Part shown: positions 54,826 to 63,830 of the stretch, piece after piece
How positions within the stretch are numbered: the first letter of the stretch is position 1
Layout of the letters: the number at the start of each line of letters is the position of its first letter
From: Fortiea contorta PCC 7126
GTDB taxonomy: Bacteria; Cyanobacteriota; Cyanobacteriia; Cyanobacteriales; Nostocaceae
DNA: 64,000 nucleotides
Assembly (NCBI RefSeq): GCF_000332295.1
Contig: NZ_KB235930.1
Span: 4,615,895-4,679,894 of the forward strand
Direction: 5' to 3'
Notes under the pieces: generated by a model
What the model was told of the DNA's origin: nothing
Database searches by the model: none
What the model saw: only the letters and a program-made list of their open reading frames with translations
Translations under genes and position numbers: made by a program

Positions 54826-55322
54826 GGCAACATCCCATCCTTGATTGCTTCTACAACCGGTACTGTGTGCAGTCCGTATATCCAAACCAGTTCATCACCA
54901 AGATATACTTGCAATCCGACGATCGCTGTTAAAATTAACCCCATACCTAGATAATAAATTGAGATTCTGTGGGGGTTGCGGGCACGAATTACATAGCGCC
55001 AAGCCGTAATTGCGGCGATAATTCCCGACAGCGACCAGCCAATCATTGTATGTAAATTCAACACAGATTTAGCCACTTCATAAGGTTTTGCTAAACCCGC
55101 TTCAAATTGACCAAAAATAATCGCCACAAAGATAGAAATTGTCGCAATAAACATATTCCACCAACTCACCTCAAATAGTCGGGAGTTCCCAGTGAAATAG
55201 CCAACTACATCACAAAAGAAGGCAAAGACTACCATTGCAATGACGAAGTGAATCACAATCGGATGAATTGTGTCAGGATAAGGTAAATTGTGGTCGTTCA
55301 AATTCGTTAGATATTCAAGCAC
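54822..55322 (-). CDS. DUF2231 membrane protein (first of pair)
   Basis: 166 aa from a GTG at 55320-55322 with AGGAGA 7 bp upstream. Helices: IHPIVIHFVIAMVVFAFFCD, WWNMFIATISIFVAIIFGQF, LNLHTMIGWSLSGIIAAITA and YLGMGLILTAIVGLQVYLGD. Conserved His in IHPIVIH and LHTMIGW resemble paired haem-binding positions. The stop overlaps the start of the second DUF2231 gene (ATGA). First gene of the oxidase operon; the two DUF2231 proteins are related but clearly diverged. Confidence 0.9.
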   Translation of the reverse strand: MLEYLTNLNDHNLPYPDTIHPIVIHFVIAMVVFAFFCDVVGYFTGNSRLFEVSWWNMFIATISIFVAIIFGQFEAGLAKPYEVAKSVLNLHTMIGWSLSGIIAAITAWRYVIRARNPHRISIYYLGMGLILTAIVGLQVYLGDELVWIYGLHTVPVVEAIKDGMLP

Positions 55323-56014
55323 GTTGTTCTCCTAGGCATATCTACAGCACCGCAAACAAATTTTTATGATTGACACCCACTCAAATTACTCCCAACACCT
55401 GCACATGACTTGTATACATTACTTGGAGCGAATTTACAGGTCTTTAGGTGTCAGATTGATGGTGAATAAATTGGGCGAATTTGGTGCAATTTTTCGTTGA
55501 GGATTCGGCGTTAAATCATTGCTTTATGCTGGTTTTACGAGGTAGCGATTCTGAATATTCTGCAATCAAATCGCTGGTGTTTTTGGCATTTGCTAGACTC
55601 ATCTATTAGTTTAAGTAAATTTTTATTATCTGTCAAAAGAGCAGAAAATAAAACTTTTGAGAGTTTTTTGCTAACAAATTATTTTCTGCTAATGTAGCTG
55701 GTTTAGCTTTTTGAATTATCTTAAATCTCTAGGAAATATTAAATTGTTAATCTGTTTACATAGGTCAATTTCTGATTTGTAATTTTAGTTACTATCTATG
55801 TAAAGCTAAAAAGATATATAGTTAAAAACTGAAATAATAATCAGTACGACAATAGGTTAATAAAAGATAAATCTTTGACTAAAACTTAATATTGTTGTAC
55901 GAAAACTTTAAAGAAACTTAAACTGTCGTGAAAAATTGATGATTTTTCTGAAGATGAAAGAGTTATCATCGATACCAAGGATCAAAGTCAAAAACTTGCA
56001 AAAACCGCATAAAT
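55323..56014. other. AT-rich intergenic region between divergent units
   Basis: About 690 bp with no recognisable ORF or RNA. It should contain the promoter of the oxidase operon on the left and of the MMADHC-like gene on the right. I looked for a GTA-N8-TAC (NtcA-type) site just upstream of the oxidase operon and did not see one. Confidence 0.4.
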
Positions 56015-56572
56015 GTGGCGAACTATCCTAGGGTTTACACTTCGGAGCAAGGCTGTCCCATTAATTTAGTTGGCAAAACAGGACAAGCCGTTGAAATTTC
56101 AATTCATTCGCCCAGTCAGTATATCTGTGCCAACTGCGAACGGATCATACCAGATTGGAAACAACAATCTTTTTTGTGGGTAGTAATTGTTTTACAGCAA
56201 TCAAGATATGAACTAGTAGAAAGGACGGCGAAAGTAGAAATAGAGAAAGAACGGTTGCGAGAAAAGTTTATGAGGTTTGGTTGTGATTTAGCATTTAATC
56301 TACGCGATCGCTCCTACTTAACAGACCTCATAGATCCACGCACTGGCTACCCTCTACTTTCCAGTCCCGGAGCAGTACCCCATGATGATACCGCAGTGGC
56401 GACAGCTTTACTCAAATATCCCGTAATACAAAATAAATGCCGTGTGCTCGTGCATCCATACTGGGGTACAGCCGTATATCCCAGCACATTGATTTCTGAA
56501 GCACCTCCCGCGATCATTGAATCAGTGATTAAAGGGATAGCACCTATGCACGGGTGGCAAGAAAATATTTAG
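56015..56572 (+). CDS. MMADHC-like (methylmalonic aciduria and homocystinuria type D-like) protein
   Basis: 185 aa from a GTG at 56015 (MANYPRVYTSEQGCPINLVG). The C-terminal two thirds match the pattern of cyanobacterial proteins with this name: VEIEKERLREKFMRFGCDLA, LRDRSYLTDLIDPRTGYPLL, GAVPHDDTAVATALLKYPVI, NKCRVLVHPYWGTAVYPSTL. The human relative acts in intracellular B12 handling; a cobalamin role in cyanobacteria is not established. The end overlaps the convergent alpha/beta hydrolase by 4 bp. N-terminal region is less conserved, so the start is uncertain. Confidence 0.7.
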   Translation: MANYPRVYTSEQGCPINLVGKTGQAVEISIHSPSQYICANCERIIPDWKQQSFLWVVIVLQQSRYELVERTAKVEIEKERLREKFMRFGCDLAFNLRDRSYLTDLIDPRTGYPLLSSPGAVPHDDTAVATALLKYPVIQNKCRVLVHPYWGTAVYPSTLISEAPPAIIESVIKGIAPMHGWQENI

Positions 56573-57357
56573 GCATTAAGGAACTTTAGCATAGCTGACG
56601 CCACAGCCTCTGGTGACTCAATCAAAAAACCATGACCACCCTCAAGCACCACAAGTTCAGCATGGGGAATACCTTGTGCTAATTGCTCAGAAAATTTTAT
56701 CGGGGTTAAGATATCTTGCTTGCCTACTAACAGCAAGGTGGGAAAATTAAGGTGATGCAGGCGGTCTTTTGTATCACTGGCAATAATAGCTTGGCTTTGA
56801 TGATAAAGTCCATGTTTAGTTGCTGGAAACGGATAATTAATTGCCATATTAATTATCATTTCAATCATGCCGGGTGTTGAATAAAATTCGTCAGTAAATA
56901 TCCAAGGGAAGATAACTTGTTGATATAGTTTTAAGTCTAATATTCCAGGGAGAAGACCCCAAGTTGCAATTACACTATTAAATAGGCTATCACCACGAGC
57001 CAATGTAGAAAGTAAAATCAAACTTTGGACTTTTTCAGGGTAGGTCAAAGCGAATTCTTGAGCAATTTGACCACCCATAGAGTGACCAACTAAATGTACT
57101 TTTTTAATGTCGAGATAATCTAGCAACGCGGCTGCATCCCTAGCCATTTGCAGAATACTATAGGGATGGTCAGGCGCAGAAGTTCGCCCTATGCCTCGGT
57201 TATCGAAACGAATAACTTGATAATTTTTGACAAGGGATGGCATCAGCAATGACCAATAGGTATGGTCGCATAAAAAGCCAGCAATTAATAATAAAGATTC
57301 ACCTTCTCCTTTAATGTCATAAAATAAATCAATTCCATTGACTTGAATTTTTGGCAT
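56569..57357 (-). CDS. Alpha/beta hydrolase
   Basis: 262 aa. The fold is clear: GEGESLLLIAGFLCDHTYWS, VIRFDNRGIGRTSAPDHPYS, nucleophile elbow LVGHSMGGQIAQEFAL (Ser near residue 96), acid in LLVGKQDILTP and His in LEGGHGFLIESPEAV. The substrate is unknown; this subgroup includes haloperoxidase-like and lactonase-like enzymes. It has a strong start at 57355-57357 and converges with the MMADHC-like gene. Confidence 0.9.
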   Translation of the reverse strand: MPKIQVNGIDLFYDIKGEGESLLLIAGFLCDHTYWSLLMPSLVKNYQVIRFDNRGIGRTSAPDHPYSILQMARDAAALLDYLDIKKVHLVGHSMGGQIAQEFALTYPEKVQSLILLSTLARGDSLFNSVIATWGLLPGILDLKLYQQVIFPWIFTDEFYSTPGMIEMIINMAINYPFPATKHGLYHQSQAIIASDTKDRLHHLNFPTLLLVGKQDILTPIKFSEQLAQGIPHAELVVLEGGHGFLIESPEAVASAMLKFLNA

Positions 57358-57523
57358 CAGGATAACGCAGATAAAGATAAATAACAGAGATGGTTATTTG
57401 TCAAGGTTCAGTATCATCGAAGAAGGGAATAGGGAATAGGGAATATTAAGTAGCCGTAACGCACCATGCTCTAGCCCCTATTTCCTAACTTAAACGAGAA
57501 ACGCCATAGCTTTTCTCTGCAAA

Positions 57524-58597
57524 TTAATTAGGCGCCCAAGCGCGATCGTATTGCACAGGCCAGAGTTTTTCGTGTCCTAGCTGCTTGGCTGCTAGGTGCG
57601 GCCAGTAAGGATTCCGGAGTAGTTCGCGCCCTAGAAGTACTAAATCAGCGCTCCCGGTGCGAACTATTTTATCGGCTTGTTCGGGGGATGTAATTAAACC
57701 GACAGCCCCTGTATAAATATTGGCTTCACGGCGGATTTGTTCGGCAAACTGAGCTTGATATCCAGCTTTGACGGGAATATTAATGCCGGGTATAATTCCC
57801 CCGGAAGAGGAATCGATCAGATCGACGCCTAGAGGTTGGAGTTGTTTGCTTAAAGCGATACTTTGTGCCATATCCCACCCTTTGTCTACCCAGTCAGTAG
57901 CGGAGATGCGGACGAAGAGTGGATGGGTTTGAGGCCAAACTGCTCTGACTTCCTGAACAATTTCTTTCAGCAAGCGGGTACGATTTTCAAAGCTTCCACC
58001 GTATTCGTCGCTACGCTGGTTAGAAAGAGGTGAGAGAAATTGGTGTATTAAATAACCATGAGCTGCATGGATTTCTATTACCTTAAAATTCGCTTTGAGA
58101 GCACGTTGAGCAGCTTGGACAAAAGCATGAGTAACTTGCTTAATACCCTCTATACTCAGAGCCTCTGGAACAGGACTATCTTTGCTAAAAGCGATCGCAC
58201 TGCTGGAAACCACAGGACGCCAACCATCTTGACTTTCATCTACAGCTTTCCCTCCCTTACTCGGTTTAGCTGTGCTGGCTTTTCTCCCCGCATGAGCTAG
58301 TTGAATCCCCGCAACGGCACCAAAATTATGAATTAATTCCACAATCTCCGCTAAGATTTCTATGTGTTCATCTAACCAAATGCCTAAATCTTGCGGGCTG
58401 ATACGTCCCCGCGCTTCCACCGCAGCTGCTTCTGTCATTACTAAACCAGCACCGCCAACAGCACGGGAAGCTAAATGAATTTTGTGCCAGTCGTTGGCAA
58501 ATCCATTCACACTAGAATATTGACACATCGGTGAAACAGCGATGCGGTTGCGAAAATTAACTTCACGAATCTTCAATGATTCAAACAGGTGTGCCAT
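57524..58597 (-). CDS. NADH:flavin oxidoreductase / old yellow enzyme (YqjM-like)
   Basis: 357 aa. FMN-dependent OYE of the thermophilic-like subclass: LFESLKIREVNFRNRIAVSP, MCQYSSVNGFANDWH (Cys of the YqjM type), AHAGRKASTAKPS, IEIHAAHGYLIHQFLSPLSN (His/His pair), QRSDEYGGSFENRTRLL, and FVRISATDWVDKGW. It reduces activated alkenes such as enones with NAD(P)H. It is probably a general detoxification enzyme. The neighbours (alpha/beta hydrolase, MMADHC-like) do not indicate a pathway. Confidence 0.93.
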   Translation of the reverse strand: MAHLFESLKIREVNFRNRIAVSPMCQYSSVNGFANDWHKIHLASRAVGGAGLVMTEAAAVEARGRISPQDLGIWLDEHIEILAEIVELIHNFGAVAGIQLAHAGRKASTAKPSKGGKAVDESQDGWRPVVSSSAIAFSKDSPVPEALSIEGIKQVTHAFVQAAQRALKANFKVIEIHAAHGYLIHQFLSPLSNQRSDEYGGSFENRTRLLKEIVQEVRAVWPQTHPLFVRISATDWVDKGWDMAQSIALSKQLQPLGVDLIDSSSGGIIPGINIPVKAGYQAQFAEQIRREANIYTGAVGLITSPEQADKIVRTGSADLVLLGRELLRNPYWPHLAAKQLGHEKLWPVQYDRAWAPN

Positions 58598-58994
58598 GAA
58601 TCTTGATTCCTGCTCTTGCTAGGTGAAAAAATTGCGTATATGCTTGCAAAACGGATTTACTAGAAACAGCAAGCCAGAAACAGCTGTTCCATTGTCAGAT
58701 TCCCCAGCTATTTCAAGTATGACAAAACCTGACAAAGATAGATCAGCCGACACGCTCATAATTCCGTAAATTGTCATAATAATTTTGATACACAGCTAAC
58801 TATCTCTCATCTCTCAAAAACCTCAGCGTACCTCCGCGTTAACCTACCGAACTTTGCTCAACGCGGGAAACCCGCGCACGCAAGTTCTCTCAGCGTACCT
58901 CAGCGTTAAAAAAAATCCAGCATTTAGCGCAGCCTCACAAAGAAACAGTATAAGAATATATGATAAAAGTTGTTTAGTTTCAGGAGATAAAAAA
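58598..58994. other. Intergenic region with GC-rich short repeats
   Basis: Contains CCTCAGCGTACC (58821-58832 and similar at 58893-58904) flanking an inverted GCGGGAAACCCGC motif near 58863-58875. This resembles the 'ctcagcgtacctcagcg' spacer repeats of Nostocales. No gene is seen. Confidence 0.5.
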
Positions 58995-59225
58995 ATGAGA
59001 GTATGGTTGGCTTGTTTTGTAGTTTTATTTGCTTTAGCAGAATTTTTTGACTGGTTACAAGAATTCGCCCTCCCATTACCTATCTATATATTAGGAGGTG
59101 CGTTTTTAGCGGTTACTTCCAATTACGATAAAATTGTCGGTACTTATATTGATGATACCGTTATAGAGCCATCAACTGAACAACCACTGCTCGATGTCAC
59201 AAATCAGTCGGAAATTAAAAACTAA
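58995..59225 (+). CDS. Small conserved membrane protein
   Basis: 76 aa from ATG 58995, preceded by CAGGAG at 58981-58986; a longer open frame upstream lacks a plausible start. Two hydrophobic stretches (VWLACFVVLFALAEFFDWLQ and LPLPIYILGGAFLAVTS) are followed by a hydrophilic tail (NYDKIVGTYIDDTVIEPSTE). The type is common among small cyanobacterial membrane proteins. Function unknown. Confidence 0.72.
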   Translation: MRVWLACFVVLFALAEFFDWLQEFALPLPIYILGGAFLAVTSNYDKIVGTYIDDTVIEPSTEQPLLDVTNQSEIKN

Positions 59226-59251
59226 AAGCATCAGCGCGAAAATTGTTTATA

Positions 59252-60502
59252 TTAAACATAATTTTCCATAAAATATATCTCATTACCCATATCATCTGCT
59301 GAAGTTAAATTGCTAGCTTCACCTGCTAAATCTTGATGATTAGCAATTCCTTTTTGCAACAATTTAATGATTCTTGGGGTTGTAAAAGATTCCAATTCTA
59401 CAAACCTTCCAGATTCCAACCACGCTAATTCTTCAGCGGATAAAGTCTGACGAATTTCGTCACTTAATGCTTTCGCTGCTTGCACCAATCCCGGTGATAT
59501 TTGAATAAACATTCCCACTTTAGTGGCGATAATTTGACGGGGTAACAATCCTATATCGATGATTGTAGCGTTGCTGTTGAGAAACCAATTAGGAGTGGTG
59601 CTCAGATGATTAACTAAACTCATCCCTTGGGGAGTGCAATCATGGAATGCATATACTTTTAAATTGGGTCGATGACGCAGCATTTGCATTGTATTGTCAA
59701 AAATCTGTTGGGGATATCCAGTGACACTGAGAATTACACAGTTAAATTCTTTGTGAAAATTATTGGCGATTAATAGTTGAGCGATCGCACTATTTTCACA
59801 CACAATTAAACAAGTCGCATCATCAACTGGAAAATCTAGATTTTGATGTGATGTTGGTAAGATTTTTAGATTAAATCCGTTGATTTTTCGCCACTGCTTG
59901 AGCCAATCGAAGAACTGAGATTGAGTAAATAACAACTCTTGTGTTAATCCAGTTTGCCAAATCTGTTTTGTTCCTAAATATATTGCTATTATACCTGTAA
60001 TCAAGATGGGGACAAATGATAACCAAAAATCAGATTGGTATAAATGAGTAACAATTCCTGTAATTACGATTAATACACCAATAACTCGTAATATTTTAGC
60101 GCTTGTTTGCCTATTTGTTTGATTCAGCTTTGGAGATTTGCTCTGATGAAATAAGTAATAAACAACGCCTAATTGCCAGATTAAATTCACAGGTAGATAG
60201 TCTAAGAAAAACACTGTGATAGTAAGATGAAAAACCAAATAATAGCTGATAAATTCTCTAGCTGCAAATGAATTTTCTCGCAAACTAGCATCTAAAACAT
60301 AAAATAATTGTTTGGGAGTAAAATATAAAGTATTATCAGCGGATAAATCAGCGATCGCTTGAGAAAACATAGCGTCGGTAATCTTCACTCCACCCATAGT
60401 ATCCGGTGCAAACACAAAGGGATGATTGCATTGCAAACACCGACCTTCATTAATTGTTACATCATGGGATTTGTTGTCAGTGCCACACTTAATACATTTC
60501 AT
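59252..60502 (-). CDS. Zinc-ribbon membrane protein with Toprim-like C-terminal region
   Basis: 416 aa from ATG at 60500-60502 (MKCIKCGTDNKSHD); an upstream open frame lacks the ribbon start. A zinc ribbon is formed by CIKCGTD and CLQCNHP (about residues 3-26). Three or four membrane helices follow (FISYYLVFHLTITVFFL, ILRVIGVLIVITGIVTHLYQ, FWLSFVPILITGIIAIYLG). The C-terminal 180 residues contain CLIVCENSAIAQLLIANN, VILSVTGYPQQIFDN, VYAFHDCTPQGMSLVNHLS and LLPRQIIATK. The Glu-, Gly-Tyr-Pro- and DCTPQG-type order resembles Toprim domains of topo VI-type proteins, but this is only a pattern match. Function unknown. Confidence 0.68.
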   Translation of the reverse strand: MKCIKCGTDNKSHDVTINEGRCLQCNHPFVFAPDTMGGVKITDAMFSQAIADLSADNTLYFTPKQLFYVLDASLRENSFAAREFISYYLVFHLTITVFFLDYLPVNLIWQLGVVYYLFHQSKSPKLNQTNRQTSAKILRVIGVLIVITGIVTHLYQSDFWLSFVPILITGIIAIYLGTKQIWQTGLTQELLFTQSQFFDWLKQWRKINGFNLKILPTSHQNLDFPVDDATCLIVCENSAIAQLLIANNFHKEFNCVILSVTGYPQQIFDNTMQMLRHRPNLKVYAFHDCTPQGMSLVNHLSTTPNWFLNSNATIIDIGLLPRQIIATKVGMFIQISPGLVQAAKALSDEIRQTLSAEELAWLESGRFVELESFTTPRIIKLLQKGIANHQDLAGEASNLTSADDMGNEIYFMENYV

Positions 60503-60714
60503 AATTGAGCAATAGATAGGGAAATTTTGCGCTGTCGTTGGAACAGTATCCGTCATCCAGGTAAAATTTGCTGTAGCGCTAGTATCATTACTAATAACAA
60601 AATGTATGTTAGATAACAACGTTAGCAATTTACACCCAGAATCATTACCCCAATACTTCAAAAAAGCTACTCGTAGGATGTTGTCCATCGCCATCTATTG
60701 TTACAGGCTGCACG

Positions 60715-60970
60715 AAATACGGTAACGTTTTAGCAGAAGCTGCTACAGTGGAAGCGAAATACGGTAACGCCAAAGCAGAAGCTGCTACAGCCTGCGCGAA
60801 ATACGGTAACGCCAAAGCAGAAGCTGCTACAGTCGAAGCGAAATACGGTAACGTTTTAGCAGAAGCTGCTACAGTGGAAGCGAAATACGGTAACGTTTTA
60901 GCAGAAGCTGCTACAGTGGAAGCGAAATACGGTAACGTTTTGGCAGAAGCTGCTACAGTGGAAGCGAAAC
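60715..60970. repeat. Six tandem copies of a 42-bp unit
   Basis: Units start at 60715, 60757, 60799, 60841, 60883 and 60925. Each has AAATACGGTAACG, then CAGAAGCTGCTACAG and ends GAAGCG. Two variant forms alternate (GTTTTAG versus CCAAAG after AACG; GTGGAAG versus CCTGCGC or GTCGAAG). 42 is a multiple of three, so both strands read through as 14-residue peptide repeats; I do not treat them as genes. A partial unit enters the 3' end of the SH3-like gene. Confidence 0.92.
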
Positions 60971-61621
60971 CTAAAAATTTAACAGTTGTCCACCCTTCAA
61001 AGAGCATAACCTGAGGTTTCCAGAGCTAGCAGGAGCACCATCACTTACCCACCCTTTCTTAGGAGAGCTAATAGCCAGCCAATGTTCCCCATTCACCTCG
61101 ACAATAGAAGCGGGGAAACTATCTAGTTTCACAGTTCTTCCGTGAGCAACCACTCCCAATCTGCGAGAATTTAGCTGAGGTTCTTGCCAAATCACCAAGC
61201 TTTTTTTCGTGGGAGAATTGACCCGCAGACAACTAACCGTGCCCAAGCTCCTTTTGATTGCAGTGCTGCTATAACCTGGAACAAACCGCCCTTTTACCCA
61301 ACAGCCAAACTCGACTTTTCCTGTACCAATGCGATTGACGCTGTTACTCAATCTAAACCAATAGTTAACTTTTGCATCGGATTCTGAACTAGTTTTACAA
61401 AAATTTTCAAAATCCAAATATCCCCCCAACTCCAAATTAGAAAAACCAGAATCAAAATCCGCTTGGGAAATTTCTGCTTGTGGTCGCCATAAACTCCAGC
61501 CTGGTTCGGGTGATTTGCCCGGTTGATTGGGATTGTCAGAATTAGCTTGGACAACTAGGGGTGTGAATATAGGTAATATACCAAATATCAAGCTGAAATA
61601 ATGAAAAGATAAAAATTTCAT
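60971..61621 (-). CDS. Secreted SH3-like domain protein
   Basis: 216 aa from ATG at 61619-61621 (MKFLSFHYFSLIFGILPIFT). A signal peptide ends near VVQAN. The mature part has GWSLWRPQAEISQADFDSGF and cysteine-containing strands (ENFCKTSSESDAKVNYWFRL, VEFGCWVKGRF, GTVSCLRVNS). The C-terminal 70 residues look like a bacterial SH3 module (LVIWQEPQLNSRRLGVVAHG, LAISSPKKGWVSDGAPASSG). Such proteins are usually periplasmic or bound to the wall. The stop codon lies beside the 42-bp repeat block. It is divergent to the SLH gene. Confidence 0.72.
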   Translation of the reverse strand: MKFLSFHYFSLIFGILPIFTPLVVQANSDNPNQPGKSPEPGWSLWRPQAEISQADFDSGFSNLELGGYLDFENFCKTSSESDAKVNYWFRLSNSVNRIGTGKVEFGCWVKGRFVPGYSSTAIKRSLGTVSCLRVNSPTKKSLVIWQEPQLNSRRLGVVAHGRTVKLDSFPASIVEVNGEHWLAISSPKKGWVSDGAPASSGNLRLCSLKGGQLLNF

Positions 61622-61739
61622 ATTTTCTAGTTTGGCAAAATTAGTCGCTAAGTTGAGAGAATTAGCGATCGCCTTTTTTATACACAAAAATGGTACAACG
61701 AAGTGGATTAGTACCAAATACTTAACTTCTCAACAACTC

Positions 61740-63830
61740 ATGGTGAACTCTAGCCTAGCTACCACACTCTATGTCAATCCGGTGACGGGAAATGATGGTA
61801 ATGCTGGTTCGCGGTTGAGTCCCCTGAAAAGTCTCACCCGCGCTTTAAAAATCTCCACAAAATCCACAATTATTCAACTCAGTTTCGGCACATATCACGT
61901 CCCCACTGGTGAGGTGTTTCCGCTAGTGATTCCTACGGGGGTGATTGTCGTGGGTAACGAACCCAGCAAAGGTGCGGGTATCGTTATTTTGGGGAGTGGG
62001 ACATATCAAAGTCCCAGTTTTGGTGGACAGAATATCACAATTTTATTACTCGGTGATGCTAGTCTCAGGGGTGTGACGGTCACAAATACCACAGAAAAAG
62101 GTACTGGTGTCTGGATTGAATCCACAGCCCCCACTTTAAGTAATAATACTTTTATCAACTGTGCCAGAGAAGGTGTCTTCGCCACTGGTACTGCTAAACC
62201 CGCAATTCAAGATAATGTCTTTGTCCAGAACGCCGCCAGCGCCTTAGTTATGGCTCGCAATAGTAAGGGAGAAGTATTAAGAAATACTTTCCAAAAAAAC
62301 GCTTTAGGGATCGCCATTAGTGATGCCGCTGCACCATTAGTAGCAAATAACATAATTACCGAAAATAAAACAGCGATCGCTCTCTCGCGGGACGCCCGCC
62401 CAGTGCTGCGACAAAATCTCATCGCCAAAAACTCACAAGGTGGTCTATTAGTCAACGGTAATGCTATTCCTGACCTTGGTAGTATTCAAGACCCCGCTGA
62501 CAATATATTCCGTGAAAACAAAGAATTTGATTTACAAAATATTACACCACAGCAATTAATTTCCATCGGCAACCAACTCAATCCTACCTTGGTAAAGGGA
62601 GCAGTAGACTTTCTCGCAGCCACAGCCGATTCTCCCGGAGCGATCGCCGTGAGTACCAGTTTCCCCGATTTAGGTGGACATTGGGCAGTGGTTTTTGTGG
62701 AAGCCTTGGTGAGCAAAGGTTTGATTAGCGGTTTTCCCGATGGCAAATTTGGGCCAGAGTCCCCCATCACACGTGCCCAGTACGCTGCTATAATTGCCAA
62801 AACTTTTCAGTTGCCTGCTGCTAACAAAAACAGTAATTTTACGGATGTAAAACCTGACTTTTGGGCAAAAGCAGCCATCATCAGCGCCGCTAATATGGGT
62901 TTTATTAGTGGCTTCCCCGATGGGACATTTCGACCAAACCAAAACTTGACAAAAATCCAGGCGATTGTATCAATTGTTAATGGCTTGAAATTTAGCGGAG
63001 GCAATCCCAATGTGTTAACTACATACCGCGATCGCGCCCAGATACCCAGTTATGCTACCAATGCTTTAGCCATTGCTACCCAAAAACTTTTAGTTGTCAA
63101 CTACCCCGAAGCTGAACAACTAGAACCCATGCGGGAAATCACCCGCGCCGAAGTAGCAGCCTTAATTTATCAAGCCCTGATCGCTATTGGCAAAGAAAAA
63201 GCGATCGCCTCGCCGTATATTGTCAATCCAGGAATTGATCTTCCTTCTTTTAGCGACTTGCAAGGACACTGGGCCGAAATGTTTATTCGGGCACTAGTCA
63301 GCATGGATTTAACCAGTGGTTTTGCTGATGGTAGTTACCAGCCAAATCAACTTATGACTCGCGCCCAGTATGCAGCTTTGATTGCAGTAGCCCTCAACCC
63401 GGTGGCTAAACGCCCAGCACCAGAGTTTACCGATGTAGCTGAGAATTTTTGGGCAACTAAAGCAATTCAAATCGCCGCTAGTGGGGGTTTCGTCAGCGGA
63501 TTTAGCGACAACACCTTCCGCCCTAATCAAAACGTACAGCGACTGCAGGTGATTGTCTCCTTAGTTAATGGGCTAGCCTTAGCCCCAGCTAGTAGCGACC
63601 TTTTACTCGCCTACAGCGATGCTGATGCCATCCCAGACTATGCCAAAAAAGCGATCGCCACCGCTACAAAGCAACAAATTGTTGTTAACTATCCACAACC
63701 TCAACAACTCCTCCCGGCGCGAGAAGCAACACGTGCTGAAGTAGCCGCTATGGTATATCAAGCATTAGTTGCCATTAATCGAGCACCGATAATTAACTCA
63801 CCCTATATTGTTTTGCCTGCAATCAGTTGA
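61740..63830 (+). CDS. DUF1565 beta-helix protein with six SLH domains
   Basis: 696 aa from ATG 61740 (MVNSSLATTLYVNPVTGNDG); a longer frame back to 61632 is possible. No clear signal peptide is seen in the short form, which is odd for an envelope protein. DUF1565 module at the N-terminus (TLYVNPVTGNDGNAGSRLSP, GTYHVPTGEVFPL), then beta-helix repeats to about residue 290. Two triplets of SLH domains follow: FPDLGGHWAVVFVEALVSKG, FTDVKPDFWAKAAIISAANM and YRDRAQIPSYATNALAIATQ; then the same order again (FSDLQGHWAEMFIRALVSMD, FTDVAENFWATKAIQIAASG, YSDADAIPDYAKKAIATATK). SLH domains bind wall polymers. Paralog of the gene at 38119. Confidence 0.9.
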   Translation: MVNSSLATTLYVNPVTGNDGNAGSRLSPLKSLTRALKISTKSTIIQLSFGTYHVPTGEVFPLVIPTGVIVVGNEPSKGAGIVILGSGTYQSPSFGGQNITILLLGDASLRGVTVTNTTEKGTGVWIESTAPTLSNNTFINCAREGVFATGTAKPAIQDNVFVQNAASALVMARNSKGEVLRNTFQKNALGIAISDAAAPLVANNIITENKTAIALSRDARPVLRQNLIAKNSQGGLLVNGNAIPDLGSIQDPADNIFRENKEFDLQNITPQQLISIGNQLNPTLVKGAVDFLAATADSPGAIAVSTSFPDLGGHWAVVFVEALVSKGLISGFPDGKFGPESPITRAQYAAIIAKTFQLPAANKNSNFTDVKPDFWAKAAIISAANMGFISGFPDGTFRPNQNLTKIQAIVSIVNGLKFSGGNPNVLTTYRDRAQIPSYATNALAIATQKLLVVNYPEAEQLEPMREITRAEVAALIYQALIAIGKEKAIASPYIVNPGIDLPSFSDLQGHWAEMFIRALVSMDLTSGFADGSYQPNQLMTRAQYAALIAVALNPVAKRPAPEFTDVAENFWATKAIQIAASGGFVSGFSDNTFRPNQNVQRLQVIVSLVNGLALAPASSDLLLAYSDADAIPDYAKKAIATATKQQIVVNYPQPQQLLPAREATRAEVAAMVYQALVAINRAPIINSPYIVLPAIS

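Noticed and set aside
60645-61014. FASTVAASAKTLPY and EAKYGNVLAEAATV repeat proteins
   Set aside because: Both strands of a 42-bp repeat are open because 42 is divisible by three; they overlap the ends of real genes and have no clear start.
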